Shown one piece after another: positions 53,770 through 62,484 of a stretch of 62,695 nt of DNA (within the stretch, counting starts at the first letter, position 1; every line of letters begins with the position of its first letter). Under the pieces are notes generated by a model, which made no database searches, was not told the origin of the DNA, and was given only the letters and a program-made list of their open reading frames with translations. This stretch comes from Pseudomonas helleri (GTDB lineage: Bacteria > Pseudomonadota > Gammaproteobacteria > Pseudomonadales > Pseudomonadaceae): positions 1 through 62,695 of the forward strand of contig NZ_JYLD01000022.1 of NCBI RefSeq assembly GCF_001043025.1, in the 5' to 3' direction. A program made the position numbers and the translations under genes.

Positions 53770-55101
53770 ATGAACGAGCTACCAAAACGAAAGACTGCAA
53801 GTAAATCACCAGATGGCAAATTACACAGTGTCACTAAACCCAGCGCCAGCGGCGTGGTGTTACCTGTCGAGGATCCACTCGACTTATGGTATCTATGCGA
53901 AAAAGCCTCGTTTGCCAAAGCAACCCCCTATTTGCGAGCAAAAGATGGACAACCGATGTATCAACGTACAGTCTCGCGATTAGTCCGTTGTGACAATGAA
54001 GCTTTTAAGTATCACTTTCCTTATTGTGGCGAAGTGGGTTTTGACATGAGCAAAAACCCACCGCAACCCATCATGAGTAAACGTGAACCGCATCGCCCCA
54101 GCAACTTTCCGCTATCTCAATATCAGCAATTACGTAACCGCCACTTTGAGCAGCTGGCCAGCATGCGCGTTGAGGTCGATCTATTGAGTAAAACAGACCT
54201 TGAACAAATACTTTCACCGACACCATCAACTAAAAGCGGCTTACTTTGGATTGACGGAATAAAAAATCCTCGGGGATTGCTGCGCATACCTGATGTTTTG
54301 CGCTTAAGAACGTTCACTAATCCTGGTAAATCGCAGTACAGCCAAGATAATTTGGTGTCAGTTATAGAGATGAAATTCCCGGGAGATAGTCTTACACCAA
54401 TTCAACGGCTGGCGTATCAACGTATTGCTGGAAACTCGACAAAACTACGGCTATTAGAAACAAAAAACTGCGATTCAAGCGACAAACAAAAAAGACGCGA
54501 CTGGGTCCGAGCATCTGAAAGCGAACCCGTGTACAAACCGGTCGGTCAAGTCATGAGTTTAGCGTCCCGGGCTTCCGCAGCCAGACATAAACTGTTAATT
54601 GGGCATATTGATGCAGAGCATGCATCGGCTCGCTTGAAGTTAGAGACTCAAATCGTAGCAACTGGTAATCCAGGGATGATAGCGACGCCAGATACTCGAG
54701 ATATCCAGGCACAAAATCGAAAGGCGGTGGCAGGTATTGAAATAGCCCTAGCGGCGCCATTTGTCGCTATTGGTGCTGCCATGCTCGCCATTACAGCGGC
54801 GCCTGCAACTGTGACCGCCAATGGTACTGTGATGGTCGCCAATGCTGGCGGGCATTCTATTCGTTTTAAGCCATTTATCTCTGCAGCCAAGAAAGCTTTT
54901 GCAGGAAGTACTGTGGGGGCTGGGGCAGCCATGCCCGCCTTCGCCCAATCCGAGACCGCACCTTCGCATTCAGCCCTAGCCGCCGAAGATCAAGAAAATA
55001 TGGCCCGTTGGGCTGAATGGAATAAACGTCAAGAACACCTACAGACCACCCTACATAACTATGTGTTTTGGGAAGATCTGCCGGAGATAAGCAATGAGTG
55101 A
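53770..55101 (+). CDS. Putative T6SS nuclease effector with VRR-NUC-like PD-(D/E)xK motif
   Basis: A 443-residue protein with no secretion signal. RIPDVL (Asp175) and VIEMKFPGDSLTPIQ (Glu200, Lys202) fit the D...ExK metal site and the trailing Gln of VRR-NUC nucleases, a family with reported T6SS DNase members. The hydrophobic stretch at about 327-352 (GIEIALAAPFVAIGAAMLAI) could aid passage across the target membrane. It starts 3 bp after vgrG and its stop overlaps the next gene by 8 bp, the usual effector-immunity spacing. Base composition is AT-rich compared with the T6SS core. Nuclease assignment rests on motif spacing. Confidence 0.78.
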   Translation: MNELPKRKTASKSPDGKLHSVTKPSASGVVLPVEDPLDLWYLCEKASFAKATPYLRAKDGQPMYQRTVSRLVRCDNEAFKYHFPYCGEVGFDMSKNPPQPIMSKREPHRPSNFPLSQYQQLRNRHFEQLASMRVEVDLLSKTDLEQILSPTPSTKSGLLWIDGIKNPRGLLRIPDVLRLRTFTNPGKSQYSQDNLVSVIEMKFPGDSLTPIQRLAYQRIAGNSTKLRLLETKNCDSSDKQKRRDWVRASESEPVYKPVGQVMSLASRASAARHKLLIGHIDAEHASARLKLETQIVATGNPGMIATPDTRDIQAQNRKAVAGIEIALAAPFVAIGAAMLAITAAPATVTANGTVMVANAGGHSIRFKPFISAAKKAFAGSTVGAGAAMPAFAQSETAPSHSALAAEDQENMARWAEWNKRQEHLQTTLHNYVFWEDLPEISNE

Positions 55102-56200
55102 AGAACAGTTTTTTAAAAACTTTGACGCCCATCGCTGGGACCTCACCATCGTCGATGAGGAAGATGAAGAGCAACCGGTTTTGCAGGTGGGATTAGTAGC
55201 GACTTTTTACCTCGCAGATGCATATCTACCTGTTCGACGAAAACATGTTGCAGAGGCTTTCGAGCTGTACTGCAAGCATTTTGGTGACAAACTTTCGTGG
55301 GGGTATATGGGAAGTGAAAAAATCAAAACGCAAAATTTCTGCCCTCAAACAATGCATAGTTGCCTTTCCTACATACAATCTGACGGGCTCACTGATTCAG
55401 CTTCATTTATGTGGTCATCTCAGCAAGGGTTCGAACATCCGGGAGACTACATATTTGAAGCATTACTCCCCGTTGAATGGTTCGAACGAATTCATAACGC
55501 TCTCTCAACTGTAAGATTTTACCTTCCAATAGAAGAAATAAAAAAAACCGGCACGCACCGTTTCGAAAATTTGATAGTGGACATGTGTAACATATTGCGC
55601 CCCTTACATGGAGCAGCAGGCCTGGGCATCCAAAACAGTTATGAACTACAAAACTATCAGCATATCGAATACCAGTTACTTAATGACTATAGAGGCATAG
55701 ATCTAACCCTTTTAATTGCAAACGATAGCTGGCGTACTGGCTACACGAATCTAAACTGGTACACCTACATGGCCCACCATTGGATAAGTAAACTTGGCAC
55801 AACTGAAGAGTTACTCAAACAACTTGATGATGTTCGTATTGGAATCTTGCCGTACCAATGGGGCACGATTTTTCGTGCCGGTGATTGGCCTGCTTTGGGG
55901 AAATTGGATATCGATCCACAACCAGAGCTTTATGTGATGGTTAATGAAGTACTCAAGCCCCTACGGGTCAGTAATATCGGATCACTCCATTACGGTTCAA
56001 TTGCCGGCGAAACCAGGCTCAACGAGCGCACCAGCAACCATTGGATGCGCCGCTTTGATCTGCCCAAAAATAGTCCGAAGCACGCTCCCTCTCCCCTGTA
56101 CAGGCGCATATCTAAAGAAGAGCAGCAGCGTTTAACTGCTGATAAAAAAATTCTTGATGACTTTTTAAACCACCCCTACGACGACACATTCAAATTTTAA
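55094..56200 (+). CDS. DUF3396 / type VI immunity family protein, likely cognate immunity
   Basis: A 368-residue soluble protein. VGLVATFYLADAYLPVRRKH, then the TAGxA-like region around SLHYGS and RFDLPK belong to the DUF3396 immunity family found beside T6SS effectors. The 8-bp overlap with the nuclease gene implies co-translation. It is AT-rich, like the effector. Specific pairing is inferred from position. Confidence 0.82.
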   Translation: MSEEQFFKNFDAHRWDLTIVDEEDEEQPVLQVGLVATFYLADAYLPVRRKHVAEAFELYCKHFGDKLSWGYMGSEKIKTQNFCPQTMHSCLSYIQSDGLTDSASFMWSSQQGFEHPGDYIFEALLPVEWFERIHNALSTVRFYLPIEEIKKTGTHRFENLIVDMCNILRPLHGAAGLGIQNSYELQNYQHIEYQLLNDYRGIDLTLLIANDSWRTGYTNLNWYTYMAHHWISKLGTTEELLKQLDDVRIGILPYQWGTIFRAGDWPALGKLDIDPQPELYVMVNEVLKPLRVSNIGSLHYGSIAGETRLNERTSNHWMRRFDLPKNSPKHAPSPLYRRISKEEQQRLTADKKILDDFLNHPYDDTFKF

Positions 56201-56237
56201 CTGCAGAGACCAGGCCAATTAAAGATTAGAAAACTAA

Positions 56238-56894
56238 AGAGCCTCGATTGTAGGGCTGCCAAGACAAACGCGCCGCTGCTACTTCGGTTTTCACAATGAA
56301 ACACCGCCCATTCATTGGAACAAACCTGAACATGCCGCCATGGCCATTGCCGAACTCAACGCCGCGACCATGGGGGTTGAGGCGGGCGTCAACTTCAGCT
56401 TGCGACTCGTTGAAACCGACTCACCCGGCAACATGGGCAAAAGCTCGGCAATCCTCAGGCGACAACTGGAATATCGCCTGGTCCTGCCGCTCTTCGATGC
56501 CAAGCGTTCGGCATATCGCTGGTCACTTACGGTCCATCGCCACGGCGATGGTGCGGCCGATCAGTACTTGGGCGGTGAAGTCGTGGCGCAAGGCAATTTG
56601 AACCCGCCCGAACTGGCGACGCCAACCAGCAAGCGTCAAACAGCACTGGCCGTTCCCAAACTGCCAAAAAAACCGGATTACCAGGCCAGCAGCACCACAC
56701 CCACCCTAAATATTCGGACAGTCACGTCCGCCGATGCCCGCACGCTGCAAATAAAAGATATCAAAGGCGCGATTGAGCTGCTGCCCGATAGCCGTCGACA
56801 CAACATCGAAGCGGCCACTTTGTCCCTGACCTACTGGCCAAATCGCGACATTCTCGATGCCTATGCGGAACTCACCTTTATGGATCACCAGTAA
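56238..56894 (+). pseudogene. N-terminally truncated open frame of unknown function
   Basis: The frame is open from 56238 to a stop at 56894. Protein-like, GC-rich sequence begins about 56283 (YFGFHNETPPIHWNKPEHAA), upstream of the only ATG (56340, 184 residues), which itself sits mid-sentence and has no ribosome site. The rest (VETDSPGNMGKSSAILRRQ, then WPNRDILDAYAELTFMD at the end) is soluble and unrecognised. I read it as the C-terminal remnant of a longer protein cut by recombination; an intact short gene is possible. Confidence 0.5.
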
Positions 56895-57051
56895 ACCACA
56901 TGGCCTGTCTGCTGTTAGTCCGCTTATTTCGTATCTGTCCTACGGCAAACCTTGCTGAAAGCCATTAACACTGAACTTGACCATTTACTGCTGGCAGCCT
57001 CCTCGAAAGATCGAAGAGGTAAATGGCACTTACCTGAACCGGAAAGAACAC

Positions 57052-57867
57052 ATGTTATTTAAAACACCTTTGCTCGATAAACCAGCTCCGGGCTGGAAGC
57101 GTGATTTACCGGGGCCAAACGAGCCTCCATCCATAGAGCCTTACCCGCCAGTACTCACTAATCCTCCCAATCATGTTGATAATGTATACCTTGAGTTGTC
57201 GCGCGCCACCGTAAGAACTCGGGGCGTTGGTGTTTGGTTAGCAGTTTTTTTTCTATTGCTATCAATCATCACCCCCTTCATGTGGATTGCTATTTTTAGA
57301 ACAACTGGAGATATCCCTTCTTTTGTATTTCATTTCTTCGGTCTCTTTGCGTTTATAGCTCCTATATGGGGAGGTGTGTACATCTGGCGAATGGACACTT
57401 CAGCCACACGCGACGAACCCATCCGCTTCAACCGCGCCCGACGCAAGGTCTATGTCTACCGCTTCCGTCACAACGGCCTCAAGCCCTTCAGCCGCAGCGC
57501 CTGGGGGGCACGCGCTGAAGTGTATGACTGGGACAATCTGCACGCCGAGGCCTGCAGCATTTATGGCGCCATGGGCAGCGGCGGTCTGATTGAGACGGTC
57601 ACTCTGGCCGTTCTGGAGCCTGGCACCTACAAGGTGATTGATCGCTTTCATTTCGCCCATGAGCTGCAACAAGGTGAAATGTACTGGGCCATGGCCCAGC
57701 TCTTTATGCAGCAAGGCCCGCAAGCGCTGCCCTTGTTCCCGCGTCCGCCCCGTGACTGGAACAACGAAAAAATACGCTTCAACCTCGCCCGCCGCCTCGC
57801 GCCCAAAGTGCACTGGCCAGAGGCTATCGACCTGGAGTCACGCTCAGCGCCGTCGATGCACGACTAA
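57052..57867 (+). CDS. DUF6708 family membrane protein, T6SS-linked
   Basis: From ATG 57052 (271 residues, GGAAAG upstream); a TTG at 56977 would add 25 residues. Two spans at about 59-81 and 91-112 precede a cytoplasmic domain with the DUF6708 pattern: RFNRARRKVYVYRFRHNGLKPF, AYDWDNLHAEA-type (VYDWDNLHAEACS), and RLAPKVHWPEAIDLESR. The family is frequent near PAAR and VgrG genes in Pseudomonas; its function is unknown to me. The first third is AT-rich and the last two thirds GC-rich, so the gene itself looks mosaic. PAAR follows after 100 bp. Confidence 0.75.
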   Translation: MLFKTPLLDKPAPGWKRDLPGPNEPPSIEPYPPVLTNPPNHVDNVYLELSRATVRTRGVGVWLAVFFLLLSIITPFMWIAIFRTTGDIPSFVFHFFGLFAFIAPIWGGVYIWRMDTSATRDEPIRFNRARRKVYVYRFRHNGLKPFSRSAWGARAEVYDWDNLHAEACSIYGAMGSGGLIETVTLAVLEPGTYKVIDRFHFAHELQQGEMYWAMAQLFMQQGPQALPLFPRPPRDWNNEKIRFNLARRLAPKVHWPEAIDLESRSAPSMHD

Positions 57868-57967
57868 CCACTCCTGTTACTGCTTTTAACCTCACACCCC
57901 ACGTTCCGTTGCGCAGGTTTCAAGCGCAGCGCAATCCCCCTGCGACATCACTTTTTGAGGATTTTCT

Positions 57968-58225
57968 ATGCCTGCAGTCGTACTGGTCGGCCATGACCAC
58001 ATTTGCCCGCTGTGCGGCCCCACCACGGTTAACAGTGGCGCAGCAGCGTTCAATATCAACAACAGCGCGGTCGCGCGTGTTGGCGACACTTTGGGTTGCG
58101 GTGCTGTCATTACCAGCGGTTCGGCTCTGATGACCATCGAGGGCAAAGCCGTCGCACGCGTAGGCGATACCACAGACCACGGCGGATCGCTGGAAAACGG
58201 CGACGCCAGTTGGCTGGTCGATTAA
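57968..58225 (+). CDS. PAAR domain-containing spike tip protein
   Basis: An 85-residue single-domain PAAR protein: VGHDHICPLCGPTTVNSGAA, NSAVARVGDTLGCGAVITSG and VARVGDTTDHGGSLENG. It should cap VgrG, binding zinc through Cys/His. It has no fused toxin, so it must serve a separate effector, the neighbouring DUF6708 gene being the nearest candidate. AGGATT precedes the start. Confidence 0.93.
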   Translation: MPAVVLVGHDHICPLCGPTTVNSGAAAFNINNSAVARVGDTLGCGAVITSGSALMTIEGKAVARVGDTTDHGGSLENGDASWLVD

Positions 58226-58251
58226 CGCTTACCTATGACCAGGAGACGCCC

Positions 58252-58320
58252 ATGCGCCATCAACACGATCTGCGCTTTATCTTCGAGCCCCTGCCGGACG
58301 ATGCCTTTGAGGTTTTTCTA
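58252..58320 (+). pseudogene. Scar of a second vgrG (first about 22 codons)
   Basis: MRHQHDLRFIFEPLPDDAFEV copies the start of the intact VgrG (MPRQSDLRFTFEPLQGDAFEV), and the upstream CAGGAGACGCCC also matches the CAGGAGCGCCC before it. Similarity stops after GATGCCTTTGAGGT. No other vgrG sequence remains before the DUF2169 gene at 58388, so a whole vgrG body of over 2 kb was lost. Confidence 0.85.
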
Positions 58321-58387
58321 CAGATTTTGACCAGCTGGTTTCGCCTGAAGCCCACCGGTGTTCAACGCCCTCGTGCGAGGAGGCGTC

Positions 58388-59734
58388 ATGGAATTTCGTA
58401 ACCTGACGCCCTTCGATGCGCTGTGTTTTAGCGCCCTGGGTGTGGACGATCAAGAGTATCCGGTGCTGGCCATGAAGGTCGGTTATCGGTTGTTGCCAGT
58501 GGATGGCCAACCGGGGCAATTGCGCGCCGAGGTCATGGACGTTGAGCCCGTAGCGTTGTATACCGATGACGCCTATTACGGTGAAGAAGGGACCAGCAGC
58601 GTCAGCGAAGAAAGCGACCTGGCCCCCTTTAAACCGCGCTGCGATGTGATCGTCGTGGGACTTGCACATGCGCCGCAGGGATTGCCGGCCACGTCGTGGA
58701 ACGCAGGCGTGCGCTTGAGCATTCCGGTCGCGCACGAGCACATAGACGTGCCGCTGCCCGAACCATTGAGCCCCGGCGAACGGTTGAACGAATACCAGCT
58801 TCAAGAATGGCAAGCGAAACGCGTGGCCGCCGCCAAGGCACACGCCAATGCGCCTACCCGGCGCAATCTGCTGGACAAACAGTTGCGTTTTAGCGGGCCA
58901 CGGCAGTTTAAAGACAGCCTGTTTGGCGGTTGGCAACTGACTCAAGCGCAGCCCGTTCTGAGCGTTCCGCTGCGCTGGGAATATGCCTTTGGCGGCAGCA
59001 GCGTGGTGCGCAACCCCGAGCACCTGTTAAAGCCTGACAGCCCGGAGTATCTGCTCAACGAGGTCTGCTACAGCAATCCGTTGGGCAGCGGCTGGATCGA
59101 GAAACGCCAGGAGCAGTTGGGCTTCAAGCTGGATGCGCCCCTGCGGGTGCTGCCTGCGCCGCAAATCGAAGCAATCGACAGGCCCGTGTTGCACCTGGAT
59201 AAAGCCAAACACCCTGATGGACTGCTCGACTCCACGCAAATGATGCAGGTGGCCGGCACCTACAAATACCAACCCGCAGGTTTTGGGGTGGTCGGCCGGG
59301 CCTGGGCACCGCGACTGGCTCTGGCCGGTAACTACGACGCTGTATGGCAAGCAGAGCGCTGGCCGGGTCTGCCTTATGACTTTGACTTCGCCTACTGGAA
59401 CGGTGCGCCCACCGATCAACAGATCGAATTTCCACCGCCCAACCTGCGCATCGAACTCTTCAACTTGACCGACCCGAGCCTGACACCCAGCGGATTCGCG
59501 CAGGTGGAAATGCCCGGCCATCGAGCGTTTGTGTTGTTGCGTTTGTTCAACGGCGCCTTGTTGCCGCTGCCCATGCTCACCGACACCCTGCGCATCGACA
59601 CCGAGGCCATGACCCTGGTGCTGACCCATCGCATCAGCCTGCCCAATAACCTCGATATACGGGTGCTCGAAGCGCGCTTTGAGACCGATCCGGCGGCGCA
59701 GCTGATCAAGCGTTCAGTGCGGGAGGTGCATTGA
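58388..59734 (+). CDS. DUF2169 domain protein, probable T6SS adaptor
   Basis: A 448-residue protein from ATG 58388, preceded by GAGGAGG. The DUF2169 domain covers most of it: MEFRNLTPFDALCFSALGV, SVPLRWEYAFGGS, and NYDAVWQAERWPGLPYDFDF. DUF2169 proteins accompany PAAR-like proteins and large or toxic effectors and probably load them on VgrG. The order DUF2169-DUF4150-Ntox15-immunity supports this; adaptor role is inferred. Confidence 0.9.
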   Translation: MEFRNLTPFDALCFSALGVDDQEYPVLAMKVGYRLLPVDGQPGQLRAEVMDVEPVALYTDDAYYGEEGTSSVSEESDLAPFKPRCDVIVVGLAHAPQGLPATSWNAGVRLSIPVAHEHIDVPLPEPLSPGERLNEYQLQEWQAKRVAAAKAHANAPTRRNLLDKQLRFSGPRQFKDSLFGGWQLTQAQPVLSVPLRWEYAFGGSSVVRNPEHLLKPDSPEYLLNEVCYSNPLGSGWIEKRQEQLGFKLDAPLRVLPAPQIEAIDRPVLHLDKAKHPDGLLDSTQMMQVAGTYKYQPAGFGVVGRAWAPRLALAGNYDAVWQAERWPGLPYDFDFAYWNGAPTDQQIEFPPPNLRIELFNLTDPSLTPSGFAQVEMPGHRAFVLLRLFNGALLPLPMLTDTLRIDTEAMTLVLTHRISLPNNLDIRVLEARFETDPAAQLIKRSVREVH

Positions 59735-59735
59735 T

Positions 59736-60092
59736 ATGGCCGATAACGTCATCGCCCGCAAACAGACCAAATGGAAGGTGATCAGCATCGTCCCGGACGT
59801 GTGCAAAACCCCGATGGGCAGCGCCATCCCGCCTGTGCCCTACCCCGTCACCGCCGAACTCAAAACCGCCACCGGCGTGGCCAACTCCGTGCGCGCCAAT
59901 GGCAAACCGGTGGTGGTCTACGACATGAGCCTGGTGCCCACCACCCAAGGTGACCAAGCGGGCGCGGCCAAAGGCATCAAGAGCAACACCGTCGGCGGCA
60001 AATGCTACCCGCTGGAAAAAAGCAGCAGCGTGCGCGCTGAGGGCAAATTGATCGTGCGCCATGGCGATATGTTCTGGATGAATGGGGTCTAG
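59736..60092 (+). CDS. DUF4150 PAAR-like protein
   Basis: A 118-residue protein, TKWKVISIVPDVCKTPMG, PVPYPVTAELKTA, and a C-terminal VRHGDMFWMNG. DUF4150 is a PAAR-like fold that can tip a VgrG spike. GGGAGGTG gives the ribosome site, one base after the DUF2169 stop; the toxin gene starts 3 bp downstream. Confidence 0.9.
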   Translation: MADNVIARKQTKWKVISIVPDVCKTPMGSAIPPVPYPVTAELKTATGVANSVRANGKPVVVYDMSLVPTTQGDQAGAAKGIKSNTVGGKCYPLEKSSSVRAEGKLIVRHGDMFWMNGV

Positions 60093-60095
60093 AAC

Positions 60096-61370
60096 ATGGC
60101 CGAGCCCCTAGAGATCAACATCAGCAAATCCTTCGTCGAGCATGGCGGCAAGCAATGGGCGACCTATGAAAACGGCGGTGGCGTTACGGTTCAGGTCTGG
60201 AAAAACCAACAACTCGAACTCCAGCGCGATCTCAGCTACACCGACTACGCAACATTCAGGGAAAAAGCCCCGGAACTTGGACTGCGCGACTACCCCGCTC
60301 CGCTCATGCGCCGCCAAGGCGGCACAAATGCAAACGGCAATACGCTGGGGCGTGTGGTGGGAGAAACTGCGCCAACTGCAGTGCCCGCCACACAGGCCAA
60401 TGCGGCGATAGAAGCCGAAACCCAAGAGGAAGGCATCACCGGAGAACACGTTCTCGATGGCCTCCAGCTAGGCCTGGATGTGGTGGGCCTGATCCCAGTG
60501 GTGGGAGAAGCGGCAGACATTATCAGCGCTGGCATCAGCCTTGCTCGCGGGGACTATGTAGGCGCTGGACTGTCACTGCTTTCGGCCATACCGTTTGTGG
60601 GGTATGCGGGTACTGCGGGCAAAGCCACGCGCTATGGCGCGAAGATGGCTGAGGCTTCGGGTAAAGTCGGGAAGGAGGCGGCTGATAAGGCAGCCAAAGA
60701 GGCGGAGAGGAAGGTTAGGGAAGAAGTGGTCCGCAAGGAGCAACAAGGAGCAAAAATCAAACCAAAAAAAATGCCTAAGAAAAAAACAGAGTGCTTCGAT
60801 CCGCGAAATTCAAAAAAATATAAAAAAATGAACGAAGCCGAACAAAAGGAATACCTACGACAATATGCTCGGCAGCTCAAACGACAGGAAGACTCCATAA
60901 ACAACATGCTGGCCAAAGACTTTGCCGAGGCTCGAAGTAAGTTCAATGTTGCTAAGAAAACGTCCCCTAGTAACGGAGGTCGAAATCCACAGGCCGCCGC
61001 AGCTCAAGAGGCTTATCGGAGTAAGCGGGCTAAGGCAATAGAGCGCAGCATTTACGAGAACACTATCAGGAAGAATCCAAAAATCGATCCAAGAGTGGCT
61101 GAATCCAATGCAGCCTCCAAAACCAAAGAAATCATGGGCTCTCTGGCAGCGCTGCACGAACCAGACATGGTCGCAGGTGGTTGGCATCAACCCAAGCCAT
61201 CAGCACTTGGCGATAAAGCCGTAAATAGCGCCATTGGCGGAAGCTGGAGTCAAAAAGGACGAGTAAAACTGCTGGAAGATACTGCCAAAAAAGCAGTCGC
61301 CCGCGGTGATGGCTCAAATGTAATGAATGTGGAACTAACAATCTGCCCTCCAGGCAAAAAAGGAAAATAA
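60096..61370 (+). CDS. Polymorphic toxin with Ntox15 (Tde-type) DNase domain
   Basis: A 424-residue T6SS effector. The N-terminal region (1-75) is soluble; 115-175 is a glycine-zipper hydrophobic segment (GLDVVGLIPVVGEAADII, then AIPFVGYAGTAG) like that needed for Tde1 entry. The C-terminal Ntox15 domain contains HEPD at 354-357, the HxxD motif catalytic in Agrobacterium Tde DNases, then GLGD-like SALGDKAVNSAIGGSW. Codon use becomes AT-rich and Lys-rich from about residue 225, marking an exchanged toxin module. The immunity gene follows after 2 bp. Confidence 0.88.
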   Translation: MAEPLEINISKSFVEHGGKQWATYENGGGVTVQVWKNQQLELQRDLSYTDYATFREKAPELGLRDYPAPLMRRQGGTNANGNTLGRVVGETAPTAVPATQANAAIEAETQEEGITGEHVLDGLQLGLDVVGLIPVVGEAADIISAGISLARGDYVGAGLSLLSAIPFVGYAGTAGKATRYGAKMAEASGKVGKEAADKAAKEAERKVREEVVRKEQQGAKIKPKKMPKKKTECFDPRNSKKYKKMNEAEQKEYLRQYARQLKRQEDSINNMLAKDFAEARSKFNVAKKTSPSNGGRNPQAAAAQEAYRSKRAKAIERSIYENTIRKNPKIDPRVAESNAASKTKEIMGSLAALHEPDMVAGGWHQPKPSALGDKAVNSAIGGSWSQKGRVKLLEDTAKKAVARGDGSNVMNVELTICPPGKKGK

Positions 61371-61372
61371 AC

Positions 61373-62035
61373 ATGAGAGACCCTCATTTCGAATACTTCA
61401 TCGAGAAATTTGGCGAAGCCACTTACAGCACGCCTGTTTCAGAAGCCACCCTTGCTCAATGGACCGGCAAGCTCCCTCCCATCTTGATGACTTACTGGCG
61501 TGAAGAAGGCTGGGCAGGGTATGCAAACGGACGAGTATGGACAGTTAATCCCGATGAATATGAAGACATCAAGGATGCATGGCTTGAGGGGACACCGTTT
61601 GTCAACATAGATAACTTCCACGTCATTGCCCGCGATGCCTTTGGCGACCTCTACTTGTGCGGCGAAACAACAGGCGCAAGCGTCACCATCACTTGTATTC
61701 ACAACGAAATCCTCGCTCTGAAAAACCAGCTCAACCCCAAACCCTTACCAGATCACGATCCTTCCATTCAGGCGCTGTTTGGTTCTGCCAAGCTAGAAGA
61801 CTTCGACTACCCTGACGCCAACGGGAAACTACTGTTTGAACGCGCTATAAAGAAGTACGGCCCACTTGAGCCCGATGAAATGTACGGCTTCGAACCTGCG
61901 CTCGTTGTGGGTGGAAGCGCTACATTGGATAACCTTCGACGCCTTAAGCTGGATCCACACCTCCACATTTTGCGTCAATTCGACAGTCCGACTCTTCCTT
62001 TCTCCAACATCGATTTTGACAAGTTTATGAAATAG
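61373..62035 (+). CDS. Tdi1-like immunity protein (GAD-like plus T6SS_Tdi1_C domain)
   Basis: A 220-residue soluble protein. A GAD-like N-terminal part (about 5-85: WTGKLPPILMTYWREEGWAG) is followed by a DUF1851/Tdi1 C-terminal part (about 90-200: FHVIARDAFGDLYLCGETTG, DEMYGFEPALVVGG). Tdi proteins bind and block Tde DNases. It directly follows the Ntox15 gene, so it should protect the producer. Confidence 0.86.
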   Translation: MRDPHFEYFIEKFGEATYSTPVSEATLAQWTGKLPPILMTYWREEGWAGYANGRVWTVNPDEYEDIKDAWLEGTPFVNIDNFHVIARDAFGDLYLCGETTGASVTITCIHNEILALKNQLNPKPLPDHDPSIQALFGSAKLEDFDYPDANGKLLFERAIKKYGPLEPDEMYGFEPALVVGGSATLDNLRRLKLDPHLHILRQFDSPTLPFSNIDFDKFMK

Positions 62036-62041
62036 CCATAA

Positions 62042-62226
62042 GTTCAAAAGCGGCCCACATCTGGAGGGTGTCCAGGCATTCGTCGCGCAACAACATGCGC
62101 CGACGACACGCTGTGCGTGCTGCTCGATCTGTTGGCCGACTGCACCTCGGAAGATCCGTTGCACATTGAGGCATTGCACCAAACCCTCGGCCGGGAAGCC
62201 ATTACACCCTGCTGCGTCCCGATTTT
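62042..62226 (+). pseudogene. GC-rich coding remnant before an orphan toxin tip
   Basis: Between the immunity stop and 62227 one frame reads like protein (CADDTLCVLLDLLADCTSED, then LHIEALHQTLGREA, about 62096-62200); near 62200 a different frame continues (SHYTLLRPDFM) into the next gene. The two frames would join with one indel. It has no start codon. I read it as a frameshifted relic of a donor effector. Family not recognised. Confidence 0.45.
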
Positions 62227-62484
62227 ATGCATACGCCATTAGACGAAATGAACCATTTTGCACAAAATGGAAATTTCAATAATAGCTCCTATAGAAAACT
62301 AGAAAACTCTTGGGAGCGAATGCTAAAAGACAAGAAAGATGTACCCATAGAAAGAACCCAAAAATACACTGGAGATTCCCTACAACCGGACACATTAAAA
62401 AAAACAATGGACAGACGGGATTCCTCAAGACTTTATAATATTCGGAAACAAATTCGGCGTATAGCACAGGAGCCAACTCTATGA
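62227..62484 (+). CDS. Orphan C-terminal toxin tip (putative)
   Basis: An 85-residue, very AT-rich, basic frame (MHTPLDEMNHFAQNG, then ENSWERMLKDKKD and RRDSSRLYNIRKQIRRIA). It has no ribosome site and its frame runs upstream into GC-rich sequence, so it looks like a displaced effector C-terminus rather than a gene. Its stop overlaps the next ATG by 4 bp, as effector-immunity pairs often do. Domain not recognised. Confidence 0.5.
   Translation: MHTPLDEMNHFAQNGNFNNSSYRKLENSWERMLKDKKDVPIERTQKYTGDSLQPDTLKKTMDRRDSSRLYNIRKQIRRIAQEPTL

Noticed and set aside
58317..58387. Additional vgrG C-terminal sequence after the scar
   Set aside because: The frames here (for example DFDQLVSPEAHRCSTPS) do not match the VgrG at 51.4 kb.
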